From Stropharia rugosoannulata (taxonomy: Eukaryota; Basidiomycota; Agaricomycetes; Agaricales; Strophariaceae), in contig JANCIK010000007.1 of assembly GCA_028532985.1 (NCBI GenBank), positions 124,001 through 188,000 on the forward strand: a stretch of 64,000 bases of DNA. Direction: 5' to 3'. Below, piece after piece: positions 11,558 to 23,920 of the stretch. The notes under the pieces are model-generated. The model made no database searches and was not told the DNA's origin. It was given only the letters and a program-made list of their open reading frames with translations. The position numbers and the translations under genes are program-made. Every line of letters starts with the position of its first letter. Position 1 is the first letter of the stretch.

Positions 11558-13138
11558 ATGCCCATGTTTACTACACTCATTGAGAGCACTTCTCCCCTCT
11601 TAACGTTATCTGACGGTTGGAGGGATGGAACATCCGAAACAGATAATTTATCAAGTCAGTAAGTTAGGTTTCTCGACTTTCAATTTCTTGACATTACAAC
11701 AGTCTCTAACTGCATACGTTTAGATATACTGAGAGTAGTTTTACCCTTTCCCAAGTTCAAGGAGCGACAATGACATTCTCATTCAATGGTACTGGGATTG
11801 ATTTAATTGGAAGATTTGGCAGCAACCACGGCAACTACAGCGTGAACATGGATGGATCCACCTCAAGTGGGACTGGGCAATCCCAAACTGACTTATTCCA
11901 GCAAACACTTTATAGAAATAACGGCCTAGCACCTGGACATCATACAGTAACCCTGAGAAATGAAGGCAGTACTGTTGTTGACATAGACTGTGTATGTATG
12001 GTATATGTCAGGACATGAAGATTATGTGTATTATTCTAACATTGTGGATATTAACACAGATTCTAGTTACAACACTAGTCGGAAATACTTCTGAGAACCT
12101 TATAGTAAATATGGTAAAAGATAGCCACCCATCCTTCTCTTACACTCCTTTCAATGCCTGGACAACGCCGCAGAATTTGAGCAGCTTTGGGGGTGCTTCG
12201 GGACAGTATGTGTTAGTGAATGTTTTACTGTGTCATTTAATACAATATCTCGATATTAAACAGCGCAACTCAAGACCCATTGGCCTCAATGTCGCTTACA
12301 TTTGAAGTGAGTAGGAAAACCTTTTTTTTAATGTGTAAAATTGTTTATTAACTTTATCAGGGCATGTCGCAGTACATTGTTTGACTAAAAGTGCTTTCAT
12401 TATTAAATTAATATTTTATTGAAGGTGATGGGGTTGCTATATACGGTCCTGTTGGTCCTACAGAGACAAACTCATACATTGTGCAAATTGACGAAGCTCA
12501 GATTTCGACTTTCTCAGCTCAGAATCAGTACTATAGATCCCAACAAATGTTATTCCTTGCAACGGGCTTGGGTGGAAGCACCCATACAGTTACCATGAAG
12601 ATTGGAGATAACGGAGTTGGAGAGCTGGCAATAGATTTCGCATACATTTACACCGCTCTTTCATTGGGGGGAAGGTAAGCTCACTACACCTATATCTCTT
12701 TTGGCATATGATTCAATAAATGGAGCATTTTACATCATCAGCTATTTAAATGGTCCGTCTGGTGCAAACAAATCGACTGCGCAAGTTAATATTTCCACAG
12801 CTGCGCCGCTTCCTGGTGGAACTTTAGACTCAGGTGGAACAGTCGTGACTGTGTTTGTCATTCCCCATCGCATTATTGCTGCACTTGCGACTCTGGCAGT
12901 GATTGCCTTGGGAGGTGTCTTACTCTCAGCATACTTTATTTTACGAAGGAGAAAATGCATGACTCAGTCAGCCTTGAGCTTTTACCATCCTGGGCGAAAC
13001 CGGCAAGCCTCCATACACCCATGTGTATGTTCGCAAAACAGAGAAGTCCATATAGTTAACACAGCCACTCGTGCTACAGAAGCCACTGAACTCTCGAATC
13101 ACCTGGATTCCCATCCTCCCCAATATGAGGACCAGTAA
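11558..13138 (+). CDS. Lectin-like single-pass membrane protein, paralog 2
   Basis: Exons 11558-11658, 11724-11991, 12060-12205, 12264-12306, 12361 (one base), 12425-12674 and 12742-13138 give 401 residues. Exon 1 (101 bases) and exon 7 (397 bases) have exactly the lengths of paralog 3. There is no obvious N-terminal signal peptide (MPMFTTLIESTS). Two beta-rich ectodomains follow, then one membrane helix around residues 300-327, a WRRK-like stop-transfer sequence (RRRK) and a tail ending PPQYEDQ. The intron after the one-base exon starts with GC rather than GT (12362-12363). A membrane-anchored surface role is inference. Confidence 0.85.
12361..12361 (+). other. Predicted one-nucleotide microexon, paralog 2
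   Basis: The upstream exon ends in phase 0 (TTT-GAA at 12306) and the downstream exon at 12425 needs one base to restore FEGDGVAIYGPVGP. G12361 follows a TTATCAG acceptor and precedes GCATGT, a GC-AG donor. The introns are 54 (12307-12360) and 63 bases (12362-12424). Confidence 0.6.
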
Positions 13139-13359
13139 TTATTATAACATTTGAGAACTCTGACAATATTAGTATTTTATATATTCTTAACAAATTTTTC
13201 TCGATGTAACTTAAGAATCTTTTATCTGAAGGCAAAGTGTCTAACAGGTTTTTGCTCCAAACTTTAACAATTTGTTCAAGAGAATTAACACCCAAGCCGT
13301 TGTCCGTTCGTTCAATTTACTTACTGGAGAACTGTGTTGCTCTCTTCGACCCTCCTACT

Positions 13360-15220
13360 CTGTCACGGTGAGCGCGAGTAGTTGGTGAGCGGCAAGCCCC
13401 GGCCCGCTTCTCTCATGGCTCGCCACGGCTCCCGCTCCCACGGCTCCCCCTTGCTTTCCTCCGTCCATCGTCCTAGTTTCCCATATGGCTCCGTATCCAA
13501 CCTGTGCATGCCCAGGACATTATACCATCTCATCTACTGCATCTGAGCCCCCGGCCGTCGATATCCTATTCCTGCTCGCCTCATGCCATATGCCCCAAAT
13601 TATCCAGCCGTTCACCCTTCCCCTGATTTCCAGGTACGGCGTTCCTATCACATACAGGTAGGAGCCAGTGACATGTTCTACATCCTTCACTGACTGTCTT
13701 ACACAGTTATAAGCGCAACAATAGTTTAACACTGCCCTTCCCCATCTCACCATTGGACTGTCCCTTCTTGCTCTTCGGCGACCAGCACCGTCCCGCCTGA
13801 GGTTCTTCCACGTCTTCATACATTGCATCGCATTTCCCATACCTAGAATCTTGCTCGCACGTCGCAGCGAGGCGTGAGGGCGAACCCCGGTCCGCAACCT
13901 CCCACAGCACATCACGCCTCTTGTGTTCTCTTGCTGCTCTCTAACTTCCCGTTTAGCTCTGTATACAACCTGCCTAGGCCAAATGCACTATCATATCCTA
14001 CATCCGAGCCTCCATACATTGGTATCACATTCTTACCTGCCTCCGTCCGTGTCCTATTCACCTAACCGCAGGTTCACATTTCAACGATTCCATGTGAGCC
14101 ACTCGCGTACTGCAGACTAACCAATGGTCATAATTTATGAGGATGAAGGGAAAGGAGAGGCAGTACGGGTAGGTTCATGACAGCTTCAAGCCTCTCACAT
14201 ACCATATCTTACATCCTTTGCTGACTGCCTTCCACAGTGCTGAAGTATCATCACCCTTTTTGAGCTCACCATCGTATTGTCCCCTTGCTCTGTACCAACC
14301 ATCATCGTCCCACCAGAAGCTCGCCTGGGCCTGAATCCTCGTACACGGAGTCACATACCCCATACCTAGGCCTTTAACCGTGCGTCGCAGTTATTGTATC
14401 CTGATGGGCTGACGTATAGCAGACTGAGCATGCCCTCCAATATAGGGACGTATCTGCGGGAATCACAGCGCCCTTCGGAAGCCTGATGGTGAATGCGCTA
14501 TTTTCTTGTCCTAGAGTAATGCAACTGCTCATTACGGGTACTCCAGTATGAGGACCTGGGTCCTGGCTCATACCCTTCCATACCCCGCATTCAGCATCTT
14601 CTTCGTCCGCGTCAAATCAAGTATGTGGCTTCCACTCCTCACTCACCCAACATGTGCCCTTGGCCGGCGCACTCCCAACCCCTGGGCGGCAAACAAGAAA
14701 ACATCCCGTCGCATAATACACCCCCGCATGCGGCTTCCTCCCAGCGGTTCGACTGCCGTCTTCGGAGCTCTGTCGATCGTCCAAGTGGCATCTCAAGTAT
14801 TTTTGTTCTGTCGTTGCTGAATAAGAATGATCGTTGAGCTATTACACTCCGTGTTGACGGCGCATTGGATATCTGAATGTGTGTATATTTGAGCTTATCA
14901 CTATACATCATACCCAGCTCATATAAGTCCTTTCTGCTTACTTTATGAACTACATCTATTCACATGCTAACGACCGTCGTGATTGCGCACTCTGTTGGGC
15001 ATGATGATGGGTTTTTCCTCTCAACCACTCTGCATGGGCTGTGTCGTTGGTGAGATTGTTAAGCTGCTTGACAATGGTTTACGCTTCAGTATTTCAGTGC
15101 TCGTGTTCAAAGACCTTTTGTTTTATGTACTTGTTACTTACTGTATTATTTAAGAAGTCTGCACGGACGTCATGTATAATTGTTTGTTTTAATATCTGCC
15201 CCAGTGGTTTCTCTAGATGC
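13360..15220 (+). repeat. Long dispersed non-coding repeat, copy I
   Basis: This block aligns by eye with 22570-23920. Shared landmarks are CCCGGCCCGCTTCT near the left, GCCCTCCAATATAG and AGCCTGATGGTGA in the middle, and CAGTGGTTTCTC at the right end. The left part is itself duplicated: 13370-13640 resembles 13840-14100. Stops occur in all frames and I see no transposase or reverse transcriptase. It could be a non-autonomous element or a decayed LTR derivative. Confidence 0.7.
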
Positions 15221-18200
15221 ACCACCTAACCGGAAACTGCAATGATACCAGTGCAATTCATGCTGGGCCCTACAGTAGGGGACGAGGGCGTCCAAACTTG
15301 CACTTTTCCAACGATACTTTGCATTTTATACAGCACCATGGTGATGGAAAGGTGAGATATTAAAGAAAGTACCGTAGCTTGACTGTAGCCATACTGCTAG
15401 TGAACAATGCGCGCACCGAGACGGAGACACTCAGTACTCAATGCTTGTAGGAACATCCATGACTAATGTTGCAGCATCTGCACGCACATTTTACAAAGCC
15501 TGACGGGGGCCGTCTGCGGGGCGAGTGATGCCGGACACCATATCGGCAAAAAAGCGGTCCCGTTATAAGGGAATTTGTATACGGAAAGACACGGTAATTA
15601 CTTACATATGGTTACCTTCTGTAGAAAAAAATACCATACACTTCCGAGTTGTTACAAGCAAATGGAAAGCTTCTTGAACGCTGGTAATAATATTATAATT
15701 CTTTGCGTATAGTTGCCAGTTTGGTGGAAATATTGTTTGTGTGACAAGGGGAGTCAAAATCCTTACAACCACATTCTAAACCAGGTAAAAGCCTTTGTGA
15801 AATATTTAAAGGATAGGATAAATCCTGACAAAGAATTTTTCAATCTGTCAAGCAAGAAGTGCACATTAACTATCGCAGAGTACAGTGCTGCACTGGCAGA
15901 GGGGGTCCGTTAATATTACAAGACGTGCTTGCTCTGTTCATCGCGTGTATGATGCATGTTCACTATAATGCGCAGGGTGCGTGCACAACATGCACAGTTA
16001 TGATTTACCTTAGTACCAATACTAAATTTTAGCATTTGAAGGCTAGGCAGTAACTATTAGTGCTATACTCAGTACCATTTGTCCGGAGGAAAAAGCCAAG
16101 CTAGAAAAATGCGCCCCATTGCTAGAACTTGGTTAGAACATTCTCGCTACAAGCTCAGTATTCAGACACTGGAATATCCAATAAGAACAAAAAAATTCTT
16201 CTAGTAGTACATTAGAGCCCGCTATGGGAATCTAAGTAAAATGAGGAAATTCCAGTGTTTGGGAGGAGAAGGAGAATACGAAGCTCAGCGGCATATCACC
16301 TGACTATCTATATTTAGACATGCGCCCTAGACGCGTTAACATTTTCCAAGCTCCGCTATCTATCAATCATCTCTCTTTCCTCCCACCATCATGTCCTCTT
16401 GTCGAAGGCCTGGCTATGCAATTACACAAACAAAACAGAGATAGTAAGCTAAACCTCATATTAAATATATGTTTGCTCACTTAACTGCCTTGTATTGTGT
16501 AGGCGCCCTAGCATCTACTCTATGACACGTGCAAAGTTTGCTCAGTGTCGCTGTTCGTGGATCTAAAGGGTTGCTCAATGGCAGGGCTATTAAGCATTCT
16601 GATGCAGAGTCACAGTATGAAATGTGAGGCTTCCAATGCTCTCTGCTTCTTCGGCATACTAAATAATGTTTGCAGTCATGCTGAGTACAACTCCCTCGTA
16701 CAACCTTATAGTGGTATCGCGGCAGCCCGCAAGCATTCATCGAGTGAGATAATGTGTATATCATTAGAAGAAACATTGTAAAAATGCGAAGAACCCTTGG
16801 ATCTTGTAAGTCTAAGGCTTAATCTCAAAATTTGAGTGCATATCAAGCGCATACATGCACTTAATTATAATCACAGCTTATCCCCCTTGCACAATCATCT
16901 CAAGATACCGCTATACTCGACCAGCATATACCCCCATTTCTTTCATTGAATATTGACGCTGTATTTCAATTGCATATATGCGCCCTCCGCATTTACTGGT
17001 CCTAGGCCTACTCATTGTTGTACCACCTCACGCAGTAGGTCTGCTTCACTCTCATAGCATGTTGTTATGTCGCCTGATGCTTTGGACGAGGAGCAAGAGG
17101 TCACATAGAAAATACATGCTGCCATGGTTAATGTATGTACTACTAGTCTATGCGAGTTCTTTTCAGCTGCTCACAGTGTGACTGAGCCTTAGTCATTGTG
17201 AATGCAGGCGCCACAGATCACGTTGAAAGGGCTGAAGTCTATTTCAGCTGCACGTAAGGTGTGTGTTTTCCTATGCATGACGGTATGACACAATCAAACT
17301 TTTATTTACAATTACAGCCTGCGAATAGGCAATGATATGTAGATAGGTAAGCTCAATGACTTGATTTTGCTCGTACGTGTAGAAGGCCTGTAGACAAGTA
17401 GCTACGTGACTGTAATTAGAATTCTCATGTTGCATCTTTATACATATGTATTTCATTTGGATCATTGGGTTGAGGTACAGAAAATATAAAACACAGTTAG
17501 AAATATGGTCAAATTCTTCTAACTTGGGAAGCATTGTCACTTGGTCTATGTTTGTCGGGAGTTCCCCTGGTTACAAGTGCAATGAATTACTCAGAATAGA
17601 TGTAAGTATTGTGCTCTTTGAAATAAGTAAACCGGTGTAATATAGGTAAAATAATTGCGGGTATTCCGTCCCATTCCATCATTTCCACATACCTTTTGTT
17701 GGTTTCTGTTCCCTTCCAGGTACGTTATACGGGACCCTCTTTTTTGGAGATACAGTGCCCGTCACGGTCCGAACTCTCATCCAAACAATGTCCTGCAAGT
17801 TACGTAGTGCTGCCACGCAAACCATATACATACCCGTTTCGAAATACTCAGACTATCCATATAGAGTTTGTATGCCAGCGTGCCTCTCCTGATGTTTCCC
17901 TGTCACTTGTTCTATCGGACGCACACGGTTACCTGTGAGGTTGGACAATTTGTACTTTATCAGCCTCCATGACAAATGCAGGTACAGGCATTCTCCCGCG
18001 CTGCAATGAGAGTAATTCTGTATGGCAGATGGTGCATTGTCCATGTTTCTCCAGGGCAGGATAATGGAAGTGGGGACCAACATACATGATCGCCACGAGG
18101 CCCTATCTTCGTGATAGCGCGTGCTCCAAAGCTCCGACAGCGTGGGAACAATAAATCAAATAACTTGCCATAACTTGGAGGTTCCTTGTTCTCCTTGCAA

Positions 18201-18701
18201 CTAATCCTAGACTGCATTTACCAGTCAGCATCTCAACTCGCCAACACGGTAACTCTACATCAAATGAGCGCTGCTGTTAAATAAGTTCGACAATGAAGAA
18301 CACAAGTTCGGACTCAACTACTTGCCCACGTTCCCTTTGTGGCGCACTCCGCCTTATATGCCCGTATAATTTGAGCCTAATGCTCTGTTCCATAATGATC
18401 ATTTAATTTAAAAGTTGAAATAGAGCCCCTTAATTTGATCATGATCTACCAGTGTACTGGGATAACATTCTGAGCGCTGTTATCCAGCGCCACATCCGTG
18501 TTGCAGAAGCAGGGTGAGATGTAACATTCACTCGTAGTGTCTTAGTGAGGTCATTCTCATGTTTGTAACTCGGCAGTTGCCTCTACATAGTGATATTCTA
18601 ATAATTAGATGAAGGCAATGAAACATGTTTGTTTTTGAGCTCTATATAGAACAGGCACACTGGAACAGCACAAGTTTTACTCTTTACACCTTTCTTGTTT
18701 A
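15221..18701. other. Gene-free stretch upstream of paralog 3
   Basis: About 3.4 kb of mixed-composition sequence with only short, overlapping frames. None has a recognisable domain, and I could not chain them into a multi-exon model. No tRNA or rRNA signature was seen. Confidence 0.4.
18641..18650 (+). promoter_or_regulatory. TATA-like box of paralog 3
   Basis: TCTATATAGA lies about 50 to 60 bases upstream of the ATG at 18702 and is the best TATA-like match there. The assignment rests on motif and spacing alone. Confidence 0.35.
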
Positions 18702-20263
18702 ATGCCCTCGTTTACCACTCTCATTGAGTGCACCTCACCCCTAGTAAGGTTGTCGAACAATTGGGTAGACGGAGTATCTCAAAATGACCCACAGGCAGAC
18801 CAGTGAGTCAAGCCTTTCATGTTGCAGTTTCTAAAGATGACGCGTGAAATTTACTGGATATTCTCAGATATACTGAGAGTAGTTTTATCGTAGCAGGCGT
18901 CCAAGGTGCAACAATGACATTGACGTTCAATGGCACTGGAGTTTCGTTGGTTGGCGCAATGCGCAGCGATCATGGAATCTATAACGTAAGCGTAGATGGA
19001 TCTACTTCGACTATGAACGGGCTTGTGGCTACCGGGGACTTGTTCCAGCAAACTTTATATCAAAAAAATGACTTGGTGTTTGGGGAGCATACAGTGATTT
19101 TGACAAATGCAAACAATACATTTGTCGACCTTGACTATGTATGTATGATGCTTACAAGTGTATTGAAGTTCCATGAGCTTGTCTGACCATCATAGGTATT
19201 AACGACTACACAAATCGGAAATAATTCTGAAAACCTTATTGTGAACATGTTTGAAGACGGACATCCGTCCTTCTCTTACACTCCCTCATCAGCATGGATA
19301 GCTCCGCAGAACCTGAGTAGCTTTGTTGGTGGTTCGGGACAGTATGTTTGGTCAATCCCTTACTGTGTGACTGATGTCTATATGCATAAGTAGCGCAACT
19401 CGAAACTCATCAGCAGTAATGTCCCTGACATTTGAGGTGAGTAATCCAATAACATTCAATAATAGAATTCTCTTCTGAATATATGCAGGGTAAGTTCCAA
19501 AGATGTGTTTACTTGAATGTAGCTGACGTCATACTCATTTATAGGTGATGGAATCGCGATATACGGCCCTGTTGGCCCTACAGAAACGAGCTCGTACATT
19601 GTGCAAATTGACGCAACTAATTTGCAAACCTTCTCAGCCCAGAATCAGTTCTACAGACCTCAACAAATTTTATTTCTTGCCATGGGCCTGGGAGGAGGTA
19701 CTCACACAATTACGATGCAGAATGTAGGACTGAATGAAGTAGGAGAGCTGGCAATCGACTTTGCCAATGTATACACTACTTCTTCATTGGGGGGAAGGTA
19801 TGGTCGCTGCGTTTTTCTTTGCTAATAGTACACATCTGAATTGTGTTGACCTGTGAAAATTATTAGCTATATAACAGGAGCCGCTGCCATAAACATTACA
19901 GTATCTCCAAATAATATCACCAGGGTGCCGTCAACAATACTAACGGTGTCTGTTATACCCCATGGTATTATTGCCGCTCTAGTCGTTTTGGCAGTACTTG
20001 CCTTGGGCGGGATTACGGCCTCCATTTATCATGTTCTTTGGCGGAGAAAACAAATTCCCGACTCAGCTCCAGATTCTGTGGACCTTTTTCAGACCTCGCA
20101 ATCCTCTGTCGAACCATTTACATTACATCCACAGATATTGGCTAGACGGAATAATACCAATCTTCCTCAAAACAAATACACAACAGTTAACACAAGTCGA
20201 CAGCCATGGACAAATAGACCTTTAAGCCAGCCCGAATCGTCTCCGCCACAATATGAAGACTAG
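18702..20263 (+). CDS. Lectin-like single-pass membrane protein, paralog 3
   Basis: Exons 18702-18802, 18868-19138, 19196-19341, 19394-19436, 19489 (one base), 19545-19797 and 19867-20263 sum to 1212 bases, or 403 residues plus stop. The ectodomains carry FNGTGVSLVGAMRSDHGIYN and GDGIAIYGPVGPTE. The membrane helix spans about residues 304-328 (IIAALVVLAVLALGG) and is followed by WRRK and a tail ending SSPPQYED. The N-terminus MPSFTTLIECTSPL is not a clear signal peptide, so a reverse signal-anchor topology with the tail in the cytosol is possible. PPQY fits the PPxY motif bound by WW domains such as those of Rsp5/Nedd4 ligases; that link is inference. Confidence 0.88.
19489..19489 (+). other. 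Predicted one-nucleotide microexon, paralog 3
   Basis: This is the clearest of the three cases: ATGCAG acceptor, G at 19489, then a consensus GTAAGT donor. The introns are 52 (19437-19488) and 55 bases (19490-19544). Upstream phase is 0 and the downstream exon needs one base, giving GGT (Gly) in FEGDGIAIYG. Confidence 0.75.
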
Positions 20264-20329
20264 TTCCCGTTGTGTGTAGATCATCATCTAAATGGCAAGA
20301 TTCGAGAGCCAGCACAACATGCACTATCA

Positions 20330-20545
20330 ACCATTGTGCCTGTGTACTGCCTGTGCCTGTTATACCCCAATTATTTCCGCTCTTGTCATTCTAGATGCAC
20401 TTGGGTGCTGTTTATCATATATTTTGGTTAAGAACCCATCCACATATTCTGGTCATCTCGCTCAATCCTGCACTCGGAAGCTTACATTACTTCTCAGCAT
20501 CATAGATACCAGTGATCCTTGGCGTAAATACAACAGCTTTAACTT
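20330..20545 (+). pseudogene. Relic of the membrane-helix exon of the lectin-like family
   Basis: Sequence from about 20337 aligns with the last exon of paralog 3: CTGTTATACCCCA, TTCCGCTCT, then TTTATCAT with TTTTGG, in the same order but with small deletions. Weaker similarity continues to about 20545. The frame is not maintained and no upstream exons are present, so it is a partial tandem duplicate left beside its parent. Confidence 0.55.
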
Positions 20546-22569
20546 GTCCAGGGTCTTGTAATCTATAATACATGGATAGATGATTACTTTATGTTTGCAC
20601 TTTCTAGTATTGTAATTAAAAGATTAGATAGTCTATATTGTTCAGAGTGATTAGATTAAATTATTAAATTATTCTATTCAATTATCCGGAGTCGTGTATT
20701 TCCGTTACACGCGCAGTAATTATATGAATTATGTAAGGGAGCAAATAACAAGAAGCTATTTACTCGCGAATTGCGAAGGTCCTGTGACAAGGTAGTAGTG
20801 CAAAAATGATGAAGAATGGCAGGAGAATGGAGGCCCGAGGCTCCTGAGGCTGAGTGTTTCGAACATCTACAAACTCTCACGTCCGGGCCAGCCATGGAAA
20901 GTCAGACGGTCGCGCTCTTAAGCGAGCATTAATGCCACACCCAAACAAATGCGGCTAATTAGGGCTAGCTTGCGCTGTAGTCACGACCTCGGGAACCTCT
21001 GATCATTTCGTCACGGAGGTATTTACAGGATATTTATCGCTTCGGAAGCTGTTCCCATTCTCCTAGAACATCTTCAAGCGATATCATTCCAAACACGCCG
21101 AGAAGTCTTCGGGGATTCGAAATGATGCAAGTCGTGAGGCCAGTTGTCAAGAAAGGAAGGCAATCAAGGTAATGAATCATGAATGAACACGCATGCGTGA
21201 GAGAGGGAGAGCTACAGCGCCCATCCCGCCGACGGTGAGGTAATAACAACTTGGTACTGTACCGTGTTTGAAAAAAAATACTCCCTTTGCTTACTTTCTA
21301 AACCAAATTTGGGCCTTGGCAATGGAAGATCTGAGCCCAATTAAATGTTTAGCCGTTTGCTTTCCATGAAGCTGACTGTATTTAGTCCAGCTACATATAT
21401 GGATCTGTAGATTCTTTCTCTCGGAAATGATACTGATGACGCGGACGGTGTACACGCACCGTAATGCGCGTGGAGAAAAGGCGCCCGCCCGTCAATGTAT
21501 GGAGATTGTTACCCGTGTCTGATAATCGAACACGTTGAATCGATTACTCCGCATCATGAAAAGGTAACACGTTCTACTGTCCATGGCCAAACCAGAATGA
21601 AACCTATACTGCGGTGATTTGTCTTCAAGTGGCCTCGTTCTTGAAGGACAACTATTAAACCCACCCGGATGAGATCCCCTACAAAGTTCTTCAGGGAGGC
21701 CAGTGCTCACTGACTAGCTCATTGAATCCTTCACTTGCTCAGGGGAGGGCCTTTCGGATGTGGCCAATTTCCGGGCGCTTAGACCTGAGGGATGCAACCT
21801 TCTTACCGACCTGATGAATTCGGCTGAATGTACTTCAGATCAACTTTGATCTGAAGTACATCTGCACGTGTACCCAGCATTCCAGATATGAGCGCTTGAG
21901 CGGTGACACATCTTGTGTTGTGCTGAACGGGCAAAGGGTTGACAAGTCAACGCATTGGCCTCCTCCCAACTTTATTGTTCAAATTCGATGTTCAGCAATG
22001 ACTATGTGCTTTATATGAAACCCGCCCCACAGCTAAGAGGCACAGGACGAATCTGGCAGTCCTCGGACGTACACTCTCTCCGCGTCCTGCACTGTGCAGG
22101 CACAGCTGTCATTATGATTAAATATATAATTAGCTTGCAGTTCAACTCGCCGGCCGGGTTACAAAGCCTGGCATACGGTGTAGTATTTACCATTGCACAA
22201 TAGTGACAGGTGTTGCTTGCGGGTTCCAAAGTGCTCCTCCGGAATAGCTTTCTCCTTTAGACCTCCGAGTCTCCGACTCCGTTGAAGCCTGTCTCAGGAC
22301 AATAATCTCCTTGGAAGTATTACTGATGATTAATTCCAAGGTCTATTTACGTTCATCAGGCAAATGATCTCTGCTCAATACTCTCTCATATGAACTCAGT
22401 AGGGTCATAGTCAATTCTGGGACCAGCTGTATTAGCATTAACATGCATCGGATTCTTGACTTATGATGGTACTCAGCGCCTCTTCAACAAATCACTACAA
22501 AGATCAGTCGAAATGATAAAGGTTGTGCCGAATCTATTCGCGGTCTGTAGTCTATACGATGAGCGACTC
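20546..22569. other. Gene-free stretch
   Basis: Only short unassigned frames are present. The notable structure is a perfect hairpin at 21828-21861, listed separately. Confidence 0.4.
21828..21861. repeat. Perfect 15-bp inverted repeat with 4-base loop
   Basis: The arms are ATGTACTTCAGATCA (21828-21842) and TGATCTGAAGTACAT (21847-21861), exact reverse complements around the loop ACTT. No gene or repeat end is recognisable next to it. It could be an RNA hairpin, a palindromic protein-binding site or a mutated mobile-element end. Confidence 0.7.
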
Positions 22570-23920
22570 GCGCGCAGAAAATGCAACTTGTTACTAATCC
22601 TTACACCCGCAGTAATCTTTCCGCACGCGCACGAGAACGGGCGGCAATCCCCGGCCCGCTTCTCCCATGGCACGCCACTGCTCCGCTGCACCACGCGTTC
22701 CCCTTGCATTCCTCCCTCCATCGTGCTAGTTTCCCGTACGGCTACATATCCAACCTGCGCATACTTAGGACATTTTTCCATCTCATCTACTGTATCGGAG
22801 CCCCCAGCCACGATATCCCGTTTCTTCTCACCGCATGTCATATGCTCCCGATCATCCGACCAAAGTTCACCTTTCATTGCCAGGTGCTATGTTCCTACCG
22901 CAAGGAATCTATTTGACGGATAGGAACCACTCGTACGTCTTTCATTCTTCACTGCATGTATTTCACAATGCTGAGAGCAACATTAGTGTATCGTCGCCCC
23001 TGCTCTGTGTCAACCTTGATCGTCCCACATGAGGTTCGCCTGAATCCTCGGTACCATGGCGTCATATATCCCGTACCTAAGGCCATGAACCATGCATCGC
23101 AGCTTTTAGGACCCGATGAACCGATGTATAGCGAACTGAGCTTGCCCTCCAATATAGAGACGCATCTTTGGGAATCATGGCACCCATCAGAAGCCTGATG
23201 GTGACTGTGATATTTTCTCGTCCTAAAGCAATGTGAGTGCTCATTACAGGTACTTGGTATGAGCGCCTAGGTCCCGACTCATCCCCTTTTATATGTCACA
23301 TTCTGTGTCCTTTCTCGTCCGTGCCAATCAAATATGTTGCTTCTGCTGCTCACCCACCCCACACGTGCCCTCGGCCGACGCATGTCGCACTCCCAACCTC
23401 CGCAGGGAGTAAGAAAGAATTCCGTCGCGTACTATAGCCACGCATGCGCCTTCCTCCCGTCGGTCTGACTGCAGACTTCGGAGTTCTGTTGGTCTTCCAT
23501 GCAGCGTCCGAGGTATTTTTGTTCTGTCACTGCCGGATAAGGAACGCCGTTGAGCTGTTACATCTCGTGTTCATAGCGCATTGCATATCTGAATGCGAGT
23601 ATGTTTAAGCTTGTCACTACGGTGCGCAGGCGTCATACTTCATGAACCACATCTATCCACATGTTAGCAGCTGTCGTGACTCAGTGCTCTGTTGGGCGTG
23701 ATGATGGATACTTCGTCTCTATTGCTCTGAATGAGCTTTGCGTCGGTGAGATGCTCATGCTGCTTCTACATCTGTTTATTTATCAACACTTTTGTTCACA
23801 GACCTCCTGTTGTACGCACTTGTTACTCTATTCTATATTAGTCATTTGAAGGGACGTTATGGTTTGTGTAATATATATTTGTATGTGTAGTCGTCCCAAC
23901 AGTGGTTTCTCGCGATAGGT
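22570..23920 (+). repeat. Long dispersed non-coding repeat, copy II
   Basis: This copy matches copy I (13360-15220) over most of its length and lacks the internal duplication seen there. Its left end (GAAAATGCAACTTGTTACTA onward) is also found at about 35490. The right end lies near CAGTGGTTTCTC at about 23915. No coding frame is preserved. Confidence 0.7.
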
